Shown here in pieces: positions 25,304 through 34,275 of a DNA stretch of 64,000 bases (positions within the stretch are counted from its first letter, which is position 1; each line of letters starts with the position of its first letter). The position numbers and the translations under genes were made by a program. Origin of the DNA: an uncultured Clostridia bacterium (lineage in GTDB: Bacteria; Bacillota; Clostridia; TANB77; CAG-508); contig CAKPPO010000003.1 of the NCBI GenBank assembly GCA_934177725.1, positions 33,293 to 97,292 of the forward strand. Direction: 5' to 3'. The notes beneath the pieces are model-generated. The model made no database searches. It had not been told where the DNA came from and saw only the letters and a program-made list of their open reading frames with translations.

Positions 25304-26491
25304 ATGACATATCATCCAATTAGTGTTACGCAATTAAATAACTATATAAAAGAAAAATTTCAAGAGGATGAATTTTTAAATAATGTATTAGTAAAAGGAG
25401 AGATTTCAAATTTTAAGCATCATTATACAGGACATATGTATTTTACTTTAAAAGATGAAAACTCTCTTATAAAATGTGTTATGTTTAAAACTTATACTTC
25501 TAATTTAAATTTTGTCCCAAAAGATGGAATGAAAATAATGGTATTAGGTACAGTATCTGTTTTTGAAAGAGATGGAGTTTATCAAATATATGCAAAAGCA
25601 ATGCAACAAGAAGGAATTGGAGACTTACACGCAGAATATGAGAAACTAAAGGCAAAATTAGAGCAGGAAGGTTTATTTGACAAAGCACATAAAAAGCCAA
25701 TACCATTTATGCCTAAAGTTATAGGAGTTTTATCATCTAATACAGGAGCAGTTATTCGTGATATTATTAATGTATCAACAAGAAGAAATCCAAATGTGTA
25801 CATAAGGTTATTTCCGGTGCCAGTACAAGGTCAAGGAGCTTCTGAAAAAATAGCAAAGGCAATAGAAATAATGAATGAAAACAAGGAAGCTGATGTATTA
25901 ATAATAGCAAGAGGAGGAGGTTCACTAGAGGATTTATGGCCATTTAACGAAGAAATAGTAGCAAGAGCAATATACAACTCTAATATACCTATTATTTCTG
26001 CAGTAGGGCATGAAACAGACTTTACAATAGCAGATTTTGTAAGTGACTTAAGAGCACCTACGCCATCAGCAGCTGCAGAACTCGCAGTGCCAGATATAAA
26101 AGAAATAAAATTAAAAATAAAGACAAATGAAAATAGACTACAAAATGCTTTACAAAAGAAATTGGAGTTAGCAAAATTACGTTATGAGAAATGTATGAAA
26201 GCAGCAGTATATACAAATCCACTTCAAAGAATAAATGAAAATTATATGCTATTAGATAAATTTACAAAAATATTAGTGAATAGTATGGAGTTAAAGATTA
26301 AAGAAAAGAAAACATATATGGTGGAATGGGTTAGTAAGTTAGATGCATTAAGCCCGCTAAGAACATTAACAAGAGGATATTCTATTACAAGTAAAGAAGA
26401 TAAAATAGTAAAATCAGTAAATGAATTAAATAGTGGAGATAAAGTAAATTTACGTTTTACAGATGGAAAAAAAGAGGCACAAATATTATAA
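25304..26491 (+). CDS. xseA: Exodeoxyribonuclease VII large subunit
   Basis: XseA, 395 aa, slightly short but complete. The N-terminal OB fold runs from SVTQLNNYIKEKF through HMYFTLKDE. The catalytic core has GVLSSNTGAVIRDI, NVYIRLFPVPVQG, IARGGGSLEDLWPFNEE and SAVGHETDFTIADFVSDLRA, all typical. The coiled-coil middle and final GY(S)IT segment follow. It degrades single-stranded DNA with XseB, encoded two genes later. Confidence 0.95.
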   Translation: MTYHPISVTQLNNYIKEKFQEDEFLNNVLVKGEISNFKHHYTGHMYFTLKDENSLIKCVMFKTYTSNLNFVPKDGMKIMVLGTVSVFERDGVYQIYAKAMQQEGIGDLHAEYEKLKAKLEQEGLFDKAHKKPIPFMPKVIGVLSSNTGAVIRDIINVSTRRNPNVYIRLFPVPVQGQGASEKIAKAIEIMNENKEADVLIIARGGGSLEDLWPFNEEIVARAIYNSNIPIISAVGHETDFTIADFVSDLRAPTPSAAAELAVPDIKEIKLKIKTNENRLQNALQKKLELAKLRYEKCMKAAVYTNPLQRINENYMLLDKFTKILVNSMELKIKEKKTYMVEWVSKLDALSPLRTLTRGYSITSKEDKIVKSVNELNSGDKVNLRFTDGKKEAQIL

Positions 26492-26514
26492 AAACTGAGA
26501 AAGGAATGAATTTT

Positions 26515-26982
26515 ATGAAAAGAAAAACAAGTATAATAATTATAATCATTCTAGTTATAATGTTAATTGCTATTGGAATATTTATGTTTGGAGAAATAAA
26601 TAAAGGATCTACCACAAAACCAACATCTACAAATACATTAAAAGATAAAAATAATGAAATAGTAAATCAAATTGCAAATGAAATTGTAGAAAATACAATT
26701 AAAAATGAAGTGAAAAATAATGAGACAACAGAAAATACAACAGAAAACACAACAATTCCAACAGAAACTTTTGAAGAAGCACCAAAAACAGCAGAGGAAA
26801 AAGCTATAAATATGGTAAAAAAAGACTGGGGAGAAGATAAAAATGTAGATATAGCAATAGATGGAATGGATAGTAATGGAAACTACATAGTAGCAGTTAG
26901 AGATAGTTCTACAACTGAGGCTAAGGCTTTTTATACAGTAAATACTTCTAGTGGAACACTTACAAAAAGAGAAATGAATTAA
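26515..26982 (+). CDS. Membrane-anchored protein with Asn/Thr-rich linker and PepSY-like end
   Basis: Unrecognised protein of 155 aa. The start at 26515 is preferred because AAGGA lies 9 nt upstream; the ATG at 26506 is too close. One membrane segment (IIIIIILVIMLIAIGIFMFG) is followed by a low-complexity Asn/Thr/Glu linker (about residues 35-85). The C-terminal 70 residues (AINMVKKDWGED, DIAIDGMDSNGNYIVAV, FYTVNTSSGTLTKREM) look like a single PepSY-type domain. It interrupts the usual xseA-xseB adjacency. Probably extracellular; function unknown. Confidence 0.65.
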   Translation: MKRKTSIIIIIILVIMLIAIGIFMFGEINKGSTTKPTSTNTLKDKNNEIVNQIANEIVENTIKNEVKNNETTENTTENTTIPTETFEEAPKTAEEKAINMVKKDWGEDKNVDIAIDGMDSNGNYIVAVRDSSTTEAKAFYTVNTSSGTLTKREMN

Positions 26983-26994
26983 AGGGGAGAAATT

Positions 26995-27219
26995 ATGCAA
27001 GAAATAAAATTTGAAGATGCAATGCAAGAATTAGAGGCAATTACAGCTAAATTAGAAAAAGGTGATTTAAGCTTAGATGAATCAGTTTCAAAATTTGAAG
27101 AAGGAATGAAACTAGCTAAAAAATGCAATAATATTCTTGAAGAAGCAGAAAAGAAAATAAAAGTATTAGTACAGAAAGATGGAAAATTAGAAGAAGAAGA
27201 CTTTAGTACAGAAGAGTAA
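26995..27219 (+). CDS. xseB: Exodeoxyribonuclease VII small subunit
   Basis: XseB, 74 aa. The helical-hairpin core is complete: FEDAMQELEAITAKLEKGDL, SLDESVSKFEEGMKLAKKCN and ILEEAEKKIKVLV. It forms the multi-subunit arm of the nuclease with XseA. RBS AAAGGGGAG precedes the ATG. Confidence 0.93.
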   Translation: MQEIKFEDAMQELEAITAKLEKGDLSLDESVSKFEEGMKLAKKCNNILEEAEKKIKVLVQKDGKLEEEDFSTEE

Positions 27220-27233
27220 CAAAATGAAAAAAG

Positions 27234-27278
27234 AAAAGGGGGACTATATTAGAAGAGTCTAATATAGAAAATAAAATG
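27234..27278 (+). promoter_or_regulatory. Split ribosome-binding site: SD, hairpin, start codon
   Basis: The only good SD, AAGGGGG, ends near 27242, 33 nt before ATG 27276. Between them is a perfect hairpin, CTATATTAGA (27244-27253), loop AGAG, TCTAATATAG (27258-27267). When folded it brings the SD to about 9 nt from the ATG. No other start codon exists in the frame back to a stop at 27225. Confidence 0.6.
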
Positions 27279-27710
27279 GAATTTTATTCAGAATACAAAT
27301 ATTTAATAGTTCCATTAACAGTATGGTTTTGTATACAATTGTTTAAGGTAATTTGGGACTTAGTAACAACTCGTAAATTTAATTTTAAAAGAATTTTAGG
27401 TGCAGGTGGAATGCCTAGTTCACATTCAGCAGTAGTAACCTCAATTGCAACAATGATAGGAAAAACGCAAGGAATAAATTCACCGATATTTGCTCTTGCA
27501 GTAATGTTTGCATTTGTAGTTATGTATGATGCAGCAGGAGTTAGAAGAGCAGCAGGAAAACAAGCAAAATTATTAAATAAATTAGTAGAAACACCAGGGC
27601 TTTCAAATATACAAGTACAAGAAAAATTAGTAGAAGTATTAGGGCATACTCCAATGCAAGTTATAGTAGGTGCAGCAATAGGTGTTATAGTAGGATTAAT
27701 TTTTGGATAA
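27276..27710 (+). CDS. DUF212 family (divergent PAP2-like) membrane protein
   Basis: Protein of 144 aa, YuiD-like. It has about four hydrophobic segments and the family core GGMPSSHSAVVTSIATMIG and YDAAGVRRAAGKQAKLLNK, with LGHTPMQVIVGAAIGVIVG at the end. The SSH and R..A motifs resemble the PAP2/haloperoxidase active site. A lipid-phosphate phosphatase role is possible but unproven. The start has an unusual ribosome site with an intervening hairpin. Confidence 0.88.
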   Translation: MEFYSEYKYLIVPLTVWFCIQLFKVIWDLVTTRKFNFKRILGAGGMPSSHSAVVTSIATMIGKTQGINSPIFALAVMFAFVVMYDAAGVRRAAGKQAKLLNKLVETPGLSNIQVQEKLVEVLGHTPMQVIVGAAIGVIVGLIFG

Positions 27711-27718
27711 ATATTAGT

Positions 27719-27748
27719 TAAAAAGACGAGAGAATTCTTGTCTTTTTA
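27719..27748 (+). terminator. Terminator after the DUF212 gene
   Basis: AAAAAGACGAGA pairs with TCTTGTCTTTTT (one G-U pair) around loop GAAT. Confidence 0.75.
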
Positions 27749-27807
27749 TTGTAAAAAACAAAAATATAATGTATAGTATAAATATATTTTAAAAGTAGGT
27801 GATTATA

Positions 27808-29472
27808 ATGGAAGATATAGAGATTGCAAGAAATACTAAATTAGAAAGAATAGAAAAAATAGCAGAAGGCATAGGAATAGATGAAGAATATGTAGAAAAC
27901 TATGGAAAATATAAAGCAAAAATATCATTAGATATATTAAAAAAACTAGAAAACAAAAAAGAAGGAAAGTTACTATTAATTACAGCAATAAATCCAACAC
28001 CATTAGGAGAAGGAAAAACAACAATAGCAATAGGATTAGCAGATGGATTAAGAAAAATTGGTAAAAATTCAATACTAGCATTAAGAGAACCATCATTAGG
28101 TCCGGTATTTGGAATAAAAGGTGGAGCAACAGGTGGTGGACATTCACAAGTTGTACCTATGGAAGATATCAATTTACATTTTACAGGAGACATTCATGCT
28201 ATAACTTCAGCAAATAATTTGTTATCAGCTATTATAGACAATCATATATACCATGGAAATGAGCTAAATATAGAAAAAGTTACATGGAAAAGATGTGTAG
28301 ACCTAAATGATAGACAATTAAGGGTAGTAAATACAGGTTTGTCAGGTGAAAAAAATATAGTTCCAAGAGAAGACGGATTCGATATAACAGTGGCTTCAGA
28401 AATAATGGCAATTTTTTGTTTAGCAACAGATATAGATGATTTAAAAAGAAGATTAGGAAATATCATAATAGGCTACAATAATGAACAAAAGCCAGTCACA
28501 GCACATGATTTAAAAGCAGAAGGAGCAATGGCAGTCTTACTAAAAGATGCACTTAATCCAAATTTAGTTCAAACACTAGAGCATACACCAGCAATAATAC
28601 ATGGAGGGCCATTTGCGAATATAGCACATGGATGTAATAGTGTAGTTGCAACAAAAATGGCATTAAAACTTTCAGATTACATAGTTACAGAAGCAGGATT
28701 TGGAGCAGACTTAGGAGCAGAAAAATTCTTAAATATAAAAACAAGAAGATTAGGAAAGATTCCAGATGCAGTAGTAATAGTAGCAACAATAAAAGCTTTA
28801 AAATATCATGGCGGAATGGCAAAAGACGAATTAGAAAAAGAAAATATAGAAGCATTGAAAAATGGTAGTAAAAACTTACTAAAACACATAGAAAATCTAA
28901 AAGAAAAATTTGGAGTAAATGTTGTTGTTGCAATAAATAAATTTAATCAAGATACAGAAAATGAAATTGAAACATTAAGAAAAATACTAGAAAAAGAAAA
29001 TGTAGAATTAAGTTTAGTAGAAAGTTGGTCAAAAGGCGGAGAAGGAGCAATTGATCTAGCAGAAAAAGTAGCTTACTTATGTGAAGAAAAAGAAAATGAA
29101 TTTAAATACATATATAATTTAGAAGATACTATAAAAGAAAAAGTAGAAAAAGTTTCTAAAAATATATATGGAGCAGATGGAGTAGAATATAGTAAGGAAG
29201 CGGAAGAGCAAATCGAAAAAATAGAGAACATGGGTTATGGCAATTTACCAATTTGTATAGCTAAAACACAATATTCGTTTTCAGATGACGCTAAAAATTT
29301 AGAGTGTAATTCATCATTTAACATTCATGTAAAAGAAGTAAAACTAAAAGCGGGAGCAGAATTTATAGTAATACTAACAGGAAAAGTGATGACAATGCCA
29401 GGCTTGCCAAAACATCCTGCATCAGAACAAATAGATATAGACGAACAAGGAAATATAGTAGGGATATTTTAA
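27808..29472 (+). CDS. fhs: Formate-tetrahydrofolate ligase
   Basis: Activates formate to 10-formyl-THF with ATP, 554 aa, full length. Start at 27808 behind TAGGTG; an ATG 9 bp earlier is less well placed. The ATP-binding TPLGEGKTT is near residue 66-74. Other hallmarks are REPSLGPVFGIKGGATGGGH, DIHAITSANNLLSA, TEAGFGADLGAEKF and the C-terminal KVMTMPGLPKHPASEQIDID. Monocistronic between two terminator or repeat structures. It supplies formyl groups for purines and for Fmt. Confidence 0.96.
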   Translation: MEDIEIARNTKLERIEKIAEGIGIDEEYVENYGKYKAKISLDILKKLENKKEGKLLLITAINPTPLGEGKTTIAIGLADGLRKIGKNSILALREPSLGPVFGIKGGATGGGHSQVVPMEDINLHFTGDIHAITSANNLLSAIIDNHIYHGNELNIEKVTWKRCVDLNDRQLRVVNTGLSGEKNIVPREDGFDITVASEIMAIFCLATDIDDLKRRLGNIIIGYNNEQKPVTAHDLKAEGAMAVLLKDALNPNLVQTLEHTPAIIHGGPFANIAHGCNSVVATKMALKLSDYIVTEAGFGADLGAEKFLNIKTRRLGKIPDAVVIVATIKALKYHGGMAKDELEKENIEALKNGSKNLLKHIENLKEKFGVNVVVAINKFNQDTENEIETLRKILEKENVELSLVESWSKGGEGAIDLAEKVAYLCEEKENEFKYIYNLEDTIKEKVEKVSKNIYGADGVEYSKEAEEQIEKIENMGYGNLPICIAKTQYSFSDDAKNLECNSSFNIHVKEVKLKAGAEFIVILTGKVMTMPGLPKHPASEQIDIDEQGNIVGIF

Positions 29473-29511
29473 AGAACATTTGGGGACGGGTCACTTTTGT
29501 CCTTTACATAA
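29471..29511 (+). repeat. Left 41-bp inverted repeat of the RAYT element
   Basis: Matches the right repeat (30353-30393) in inverted order with one mismatch. Within it AAAG(A)ACA and TGTCCTTT can pair, and GAC-GG-GTC gives an inner stem. It begins 1 bp before the end of the fhs stop codon. Confidence 0.85.
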
Positions 29512-29584
29512 AATATAATAAAATCATAAAATAGGGGTTAATAATTTTAGGGCTTATAAAATCATTACAAGGGAGATGAAACAA

Positions 29585-30349
29585 ATGGGAAGAAAAGCAA
29601 GAAAAAATTATGATACCTCTTTTTTTCATGTTATAGTACAAGGAATAAAAAAAGAATATATATTCAAAAATAACCATTATATAGAAAAATATATCAAATT
29701 AATTAATAAGTATGAAAGTGAATTTGATTTAAGGCTTTTGTCATATTGCATAATGAATAACCATGCACATTTGCTTATATACACTGAAAAAATAGAAGAT
29801 ATGTCAAAATTTATGCATAAAATAAATTCGACATATGCAGAATATTTTAATTACAAGGAAGATGAAAGAGTAGGGTATGTTTTTAGAGATAGGTTTAAAA
29901 GTCAACCAATTTATGATATTAGGTATTTAATAAAGTGCATAAATTATATTCATCTAAATCCAGTTAAAGCATTAATTGTATCTAAATGTGAAGATTATAA
30001 ATATTCTTCATATAATTATTATTTGAAGAATATAAATAATAATGTTGATAATAAAATAAGTTTTATAAAAGAAATTTTAGGGCAGAATTATATGGAGGTT
30101 TTAAACAATAATTTAAAAAATACAAATATATTTTATGATGTAGATATAAGTATGCGAGATTTAATAGATAATAAGATTCTGTATTTTTTAGAAATAGAAA
30201 ATATAAAAATAGACAATATATATGAAGAAAAAGAAACACTGGGAAAAATAATTAAATATTTATATTTTAAAGAAATTAAAATTCAAAGAAAATATATACT
30301 GCAAAAGTTTGGAATTTATAAGGATTTATTTTACGAATTAATAAAATAA
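29585..30349 (+). CDS. REP-associated tyrosine transposase (Y1/HUH family)
   Basis: Y1_Tnp-type transposase of 254 aa. The HUH motif is NNHAHLLIY (residues about 59-67) and the likely catalytic Tyr lies in INSTYAEYFNYK. Further conserved text includes GYVFRDRFKSQPI, LIKCINYIHLNPVKA and YKYSSYNYY. These match IS200-related RAYTs, which act on nearby hairpin (REP) sequences. ATG 29585 is preferred to 29576 because GGGAG directly abuts the latter. A C-terminal region of about 80 residues is less conserved, possibly DNA-binding. Confidence 0.9.
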   Translation: MGRKARKNYDTSFFHVIVQGIKKEYIFKNNHYIEKYIKLINKYESEFDLRLLSYCIMNNHAHLLIYTEKIEDMSKFMHKINSTYAEYFNYKEDERVGYVFRDRFKSQPIYDIRYLIKCINYIHLNPVKALIVSKCEDYKYSSYNYYLKNINNNVDNKISFIKEILGQNYMEVLNNNLKNTNIFYDVDISMRDLIDNKILYFLEIENIKIDNIYEEKETLGKIIKYLYFKEIKIQRKYILQKFGIYKDLFYELIK

Positions 30350-30352
30350 AAG

Positions 30353-30393
30353 TTATGTAAAGGACAAAAGTGACCCGTCCCCAAATGTCCTTT
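30353..30393 (-). repeat. Right 41-bp inverted repeat of the RAYT element
   Basis: Starts TTATGTAAAGGACAAAAG and contains TGACCCGTCCCCAAATGTCC; reverse complement of the left repeat with one mismatch. Confidence 0.85.
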
Positions 30394-30425
30394 GTGAAAT
30401 ATTTGTGAATTTTAGATATATGCTA

Positions 30426-30482
30426 TTGACTTTTTTATATAAAGGGTATACATTATTAGCAGTCTCAAATAAAGACTGCTAA
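30426..30482 (+). promoter_or_regulatory. groESL promoter with a CIRCE-like operator variant
   Basis: TTGACT (30426-30431) and a TATACA/TACATT -10 region lie before the inverted repeat TTAGCAGTC-N9-GACTGCTAA (30456-30482). The HrcA operator CIRCE is TTAGCACTC-N9-GAGTGCTAA. Here the arms differ at one symmetric pair (C to G and G to C), so the dyad stays perfect. Confidence 0.8.
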
Positions 30483-30525
30483 TTTGATATTAGATTATAT
30501 AATAGGTATGAGGAGGTAATGTAAA

Positions 30526-30798
30526 ATGTTAAAACCATTAGCAGACAGAGTTGTAATTAAAATGTTAGAGAATGAGGAGACAACAAAAAGTGGAATAATA
30601 TTAGCAGGAGCTAGTAAAGAAAAAACACAATTTGCAGAAGTTCTAGAAGTAGGACCAGGAACAGAAAAAATAAAAATGGAAGTAAAGAAAAACGATAAAA
30701 TAGTTGTAAGTGAATATGCAGGTACAAAAATAAAATATCAAGGAGAAGATTTAGTTATAGTGAATCAAGATGATATTTTAGCAATAGTTGAAGAGTAA
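30526..30798 (+). CDS. groES: Co-chaperonin GroES
   Basis: 10-kDa chaperonin, 90 aa. The start LKPLADRVVIKMLENEETTKSGIIL-type segment, with mobile loop near residues 17-30, is followed by EVLEVGPGT, DKIVVSEYAGTKIKYQGED and DILAIVEE at the end. Caps GroEL. AGGAGG ribosome site. The CIRCE-like operator upstream indicates heat-shock control by HrcA. Confidence 0.97.
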   Translation: MLKPLADRVVIKMLENEETTKSGIILAGASKEKTQFAEVLEVGPGTEKIKMEVKKNDKIVVSEYAGTKIKYQGEDLVIVNQDDILAIVEE

Positions 30799-30817
30799 GT
30801 TAAGGAGGTAATTTTGT

Positions 30818-32455
30818 ATGTCAAAAGAAATTAAATTTGGTGAAGATGCCAGAAAAAGTTTATTAAATGGAGTTAATAAATTAGCAGATACAGTAAAGGT
30901 TACATTAGGACCTAAAGGAAGAAATGTAGTTTTAGATAAGCAATTTGGAGCACCTTTAATTACAAACGATGGTGTTACTATTGCAAAAGAAATTGAGTTA
31001 GATGATCAATTTGAAAATATGGGTGCAAGACTTGTAAAACAAGTTTCTACTAAAACAAATGATGTTGCAGGTGATGGAACTACAACAGCTACAGTTTTAG
31101 CACAAAGCATGATTAAAGAAGGCGTTAAAAATGTAGCAGCAGGTGGTGATCCTATGGCTATTAAAAGAGGTATAGATAAAGCAGTAGAAGCATCTGTAAA
31201 AGCATTAAAAGATATTAGTAGTAATGTAAATGGAAAAGAAGATATAGCAAGAGTTGCAAGTATTTCTGCTAACAACGAAGAAGTAGGAAAACTAATTTCA
31301 GAAGCTATGGAAAAAGTTTCTAAAGACGGAGTTATTACAATAGAAGAATCTAAAACTTCTAATACAGAATTAAATGTTGTAGAGGGAATGCAATTTGACA
31401 AAGGATATGTTTCTCCATATATGGTAACAGATACAGAAAAAATGGAAGCTGTAATGGATAACCCTTATATATTAATTACAGACAAAAAAATAAGCAATAT
31501 TCAAGAAATATTACCATTGCTAGAAACATTAATGCAAAATTCAGGAAAACTTGTAATTATATGTGATGATGTAGAACAAGAAGCATTATCAACACTTATA
31601 TTAAATAAATTAAGAGGAGTTTTAAATGTAGTAGCTGTAAAAGCTCCAGGTTATGGAGATAAAAGAAAAGAAATGCTACAAGATATAGCAATTCTAACAG
31701 GCGGAGAAGTTATTACATCAGATTTAGGATTGGAACTAAAAGATACTACAATAGAGCAATTAGGTAGAGCAAAACAAGTAAAAGTTCAAAAAGAAAATAC
31801 AATTATAGTAGATGGTATGGGAGATAAACAACAAATTGCAGACAGAGTAGGACAATTAAAGGCTCAAATAGCAGAGGAAAAGAGCGAATTTACAAAAGAA
31901 ACTCTTCAAGAACGTTTAGCTAAAATAGCTGGTGGAGTTGCTGTAATTGGTGTAGGAGCAGCAACAGAAGTAGAAATGAAAGACAAAAAACTAAGAATAG
32001 AAGATGCTTTATCTGCAACACGTGCAGCAGTAGAAGAAGGTATTGTTGCAGGTGGTGGAACAGCATATTTAAATATAATTCCAGAAGTAGAAAAAGAGGT
32101 TAGCACCTTACAAGGTGATGAAAAATTAGGTGCAAGTATTGTATTAAAAGCTCTAGAAGAACCAGCAAAACAAATTGCTGTAAATGCAGGATTAGAGCCA
32201 GCAGTTATTGTAGAAAAAGTAAAGACATCAGAAAAAGGTGTAGGATTTAATGCAGCTAATAACACTTATGTAGATATGAAAAAGGCTGGAATAGTAGATC
32301 CAACTAAAGTTTCAAGAAGTGCGCTTCAAAATGCAGCATCTGTAGCATCTATGGTACTTACAACAGAAAGTATAGTTACAGATAAGAAAGAAGAAAAAGC
32401 ATGCTCATGTGGAGGACACGATGCGGTTCCAACAGGAATGGATGGAATGTATTAA
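30818..32455 (+). CDS. groEL: Chaperonin GroEL
   Basis: 60-kDa chaperonin, 545 aa. Motifs: KVTLGPKGRNVVLDKQFGAP and VAGDGTTTATVLAQ (ATP site), ISANNEEVG, and AAVEEGIVAGGGTAYLN. The C-terminus has the usual Gly/Met flexible end but with CSCGGH before PTGMDGMY, a Cys-containing variant. 19 bp after groES in the same operon, ending in a strong terminator. Confidence 0.97.
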   Translation: MSKEIKFGEDARKSLLNGVNKLADTVKVTLGPKGRNVVLDKQFGAPLITNDGVTIAKEIELDDQFENMGARLVKQVSTKTNDVAGDGTTTATVLAQSMIKEGVKNVAAGGDPMAIKRGIDKAVEASVKALKDISSNVNGKEDIARVASISANNEEVGKLISEAMEKVSKDGVITIEESKTSNTELNVVEGMQFDKGYVSPYMVTDTEKMEAVMDNPYILITDKKISNIQEILPLLETLMQNSGKLVIICDDVEQEALSTLILNKLRGVLNVVAVKAPGYGDKRKEMLQDIAILTGGEVITSDLGLELKDTTIEQLGRAKQVKVQKENTIIVDGMGDKQQIADRVGQLKAQIAEEKSEFTKETLQERLAKIAGGVAVIGVGAATEVEMKDKKLRIEDALSATRAAVEEGIVAGGGTAYLNIIPEVEKEVSTLQGDEKLGASIVLKALEEPAKQIAVNAGLEPAVIVEKVKTSEKGVGFNAANNTYVDMKKAGIVDPTKVSRSALQNAASVASMVLTTESIVTDKKEEKACSCGGHDAVPTGMDGMY

Positions 32456-32497
32456 TAAATAGTTATTAAAAAATAATAAAGTATAGTGTAATTTTAT

Positions 32498-32550
32498 AAA
32501 AAACGTCTAATTTTTGTGATAAATTCAAAAAAATTGGACGTTTTTTTTAT
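32498..32550 (+). terminator. Terminator after groEL
   Basis: AAAACGTCTAATTTTT pairs with AAAAATTGGACGTTTT, followed by a T run. The rest of the groEL-32798 gap holds the promoter and leader of the next gene. Confidence 0.82.
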
Positions 32551-32584
32551 TATAAATATTTAACACGAAAAATGAAAAAATCTA

Positions 32585-32636
32585 TTGACATGAAAATAAA
32601 ATAATTATACAAAATAATAACAACTCATAAACATAA
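32585..32636 (+). promoter_or_regulatory. Promoter and shared leader motif of the fourth prepilin-like gene
   Basis: TTGACA (32585-32590) with a -10 region around TATACAAAAT (32606-32615). The leader motif ATAACAACTCATAAACATAA is at 32617-32636, about 10 bp closer to the -35 than at 6338, 22494 and 57258. Confidence 0.5.
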
Positions 32637-32797
32637 AATTGTACATTGAAAAATATTATTTAAGTTTTAAAACGAAAATGAAAATGTAGAGAGGTATAAT
32701 TTTATGTCTAAAAGTTAAATTACATAATTATATAAATAGAAAAAACGAATAAAATAAAAAGAAAAAGCAAAAAATACACAAAGGAGGATAAATTTAA

Positions 32798-34129
32798 GTG
32801 AAGGAAGAAGAAAATAATGAGAAAAAATACTTAAATAAAAATAAAAAGAAAAATATAATAATGACAAGTAGTACAAAAGGTATAACACTAGTAGCCCTAG
32901 TAATAACAATAATAATACTTATAATACTAGTTGGAATAAGTATAAGCTTAGTACTAGGAAATAATGGAACAATAATAAAAGCAAAGCAAGCTAAAACAGA
33001 AACAGAACAAGCAGAACAAAACGAAGAAATAGGCTTAAATGAGGCAGTAAGATATGTTGAGAAAATGGAAAATAGCGGAGATATAACGAATCCAATACCA
33101 GAAAAATCAGAAATAGAAAAAAGTAGAGATTCCGGAACATATATGACAGAAAAAACAACTTTAAAAGATAGCAATGGAAACCTAATAAAAGTACCAGAAG
33201 GGTTTAAAATAGCACAAGATAGTGGAGTAAATGTAACAGAAGGAGTAGTAATAGAAGACAATGATATTAAAACAGGAATAGGAAATAATAAAGGAAATCA
33301 ATATGTATGGGTACCAGTAGGAAGTGGAATAAAGAAAAGTGATGGTACAACAGTAGATATAACATTAGGAAGATATACATTTGCAAATGGAACAAGCAAT
33401 AAAGATTCAAATGGAAATATACTTGCTAAAGGAACACCAATATTACAACAAAGTGCAAAAAATTATACACAAGAAGTAATAATAGATTCGTATTATAAAG
33501 AATTGTCAACAGCAAGAACAGGAGTAGCAAGTAATGGTACAAATGGGCTAAACACAACAGCTCTAAATTTAAAAGGATTTATAGATAGTGTAGAAGCAAA
33601 TGGAGGATATTATATAGCGCGTTATGAAGCAAGTTATGGAAATGATGGAAAAGCAAACTCAAAGGTTTCAAATAGTTTTACAGATTCTGATACTACGCCA
33701 AGAACAAGAGCAGAAGGAATGTTATAGAATTTTATAACACAAATAGATGCAGCAACAGCAAGTAGAAATTTATATACAACAGTAAGCAGTGATTTAATAA
33801 ATAGTTATGCATGGGATACAGAAATAGTATATATTCAAAACTTCTCAGGGGACAAAGACTATTCATATCAAGAAGGAAAAAGTATAAATCCTTCATTAAC
33901 AAATACAGGAATAAATGGAGATGAGGTATGTAAAATAGAAGATATGGCTTCTAACAGTTGGGAATGGACAACAGAATACTGCACTTATATTGCTAATTCT
34001 AATGCTAGCCCTTGTACTGTTAGGGGTGGTAGTTACTATAGTAACAGCTATTATACGAAGAATCGTAGCTTAAACTATGCAACGTATAGTTACAAGTTCT
34101 ATACATTTAGGGTCACACTTTATATGTAG
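32798..34129 (+). pseudogene. Prepilin-like protein with FGE/sulfatase-modifying-factor-like domain, interrupted by in-frame TAG
   Basis: GTG start behind GGAGG. A long Lys/Asn/Glu-rich leader precedes KGITLVALVITIIILIILV, the prepilin-like segment of this family. The body contains QYVWVPVG and GGYYIARYEAS, and near the end ASNSWEWTTEYCT, CTVRGGSYY and FRVTLYM, the pattern of formylglycine-generating-enzyme-like (C-type-lectin-fold) domains used as surface binding modules. A TAG at 33725 interrupts codon 310, but the same frame stays open for 134 more codons that complete the domain. The site sits in MLxNFITQIDAAT, where relatives usually have Trp, so TGG to TAG is likely. Without readthrough the fold is lost. 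Confidence 0.72.
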
Positions 34130-34186
34130 CATTGAGCAATGTAAAGAGAAAATATCAAATATAAAGTAGGAATCTGTTAAGTTAAC

Positions 34187-34222
34187 TGTGCAATTCTAAA
34201 AAATAGAATTGCACAATTTTTT
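34187..34222 (+). terminator. First of three stacked hairpin terminators
   Basis: TGTGCAATTCTA pairs perfectly with TAGAATTGCACA around AAAAA, followed by ATTTTTT. Confidence 0.85.
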
Positions 34223-34230
34223 ATATAGTA

Positions 34231-34259
34231 AGAAAGTTCTCCTTGTAGGAGGACTTTCT
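34231..34259 (+). terminator. Second stacked hairpin
   Basis: AGAAAGTTCTCC pairs with GGAGGACTTTCT (one G-U), loop TTGTA; no T tail. Confidence 0.6.
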
Positions 34260-34275
34260 GTACTAGATAAATATG

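Larger units (their letters stand above)
29471..30393 (+). mobile_element. REP-associated tyrosine transposase (RAYT) element
   Basis: A 923-bp unit of a Y1-type transposase gene between near-perfect 41-bp inverted repeats. No target duplication was evident to me. Deleted relatives of its ends lie between pheS and pheT. Confidence 0.8.

Noticed and set aside
33725..33727. Reassigned TAG codon in this genome
   Set aside because: TAG ends yicC, priA and other genes normally, and only one in-frame TAG was seen.
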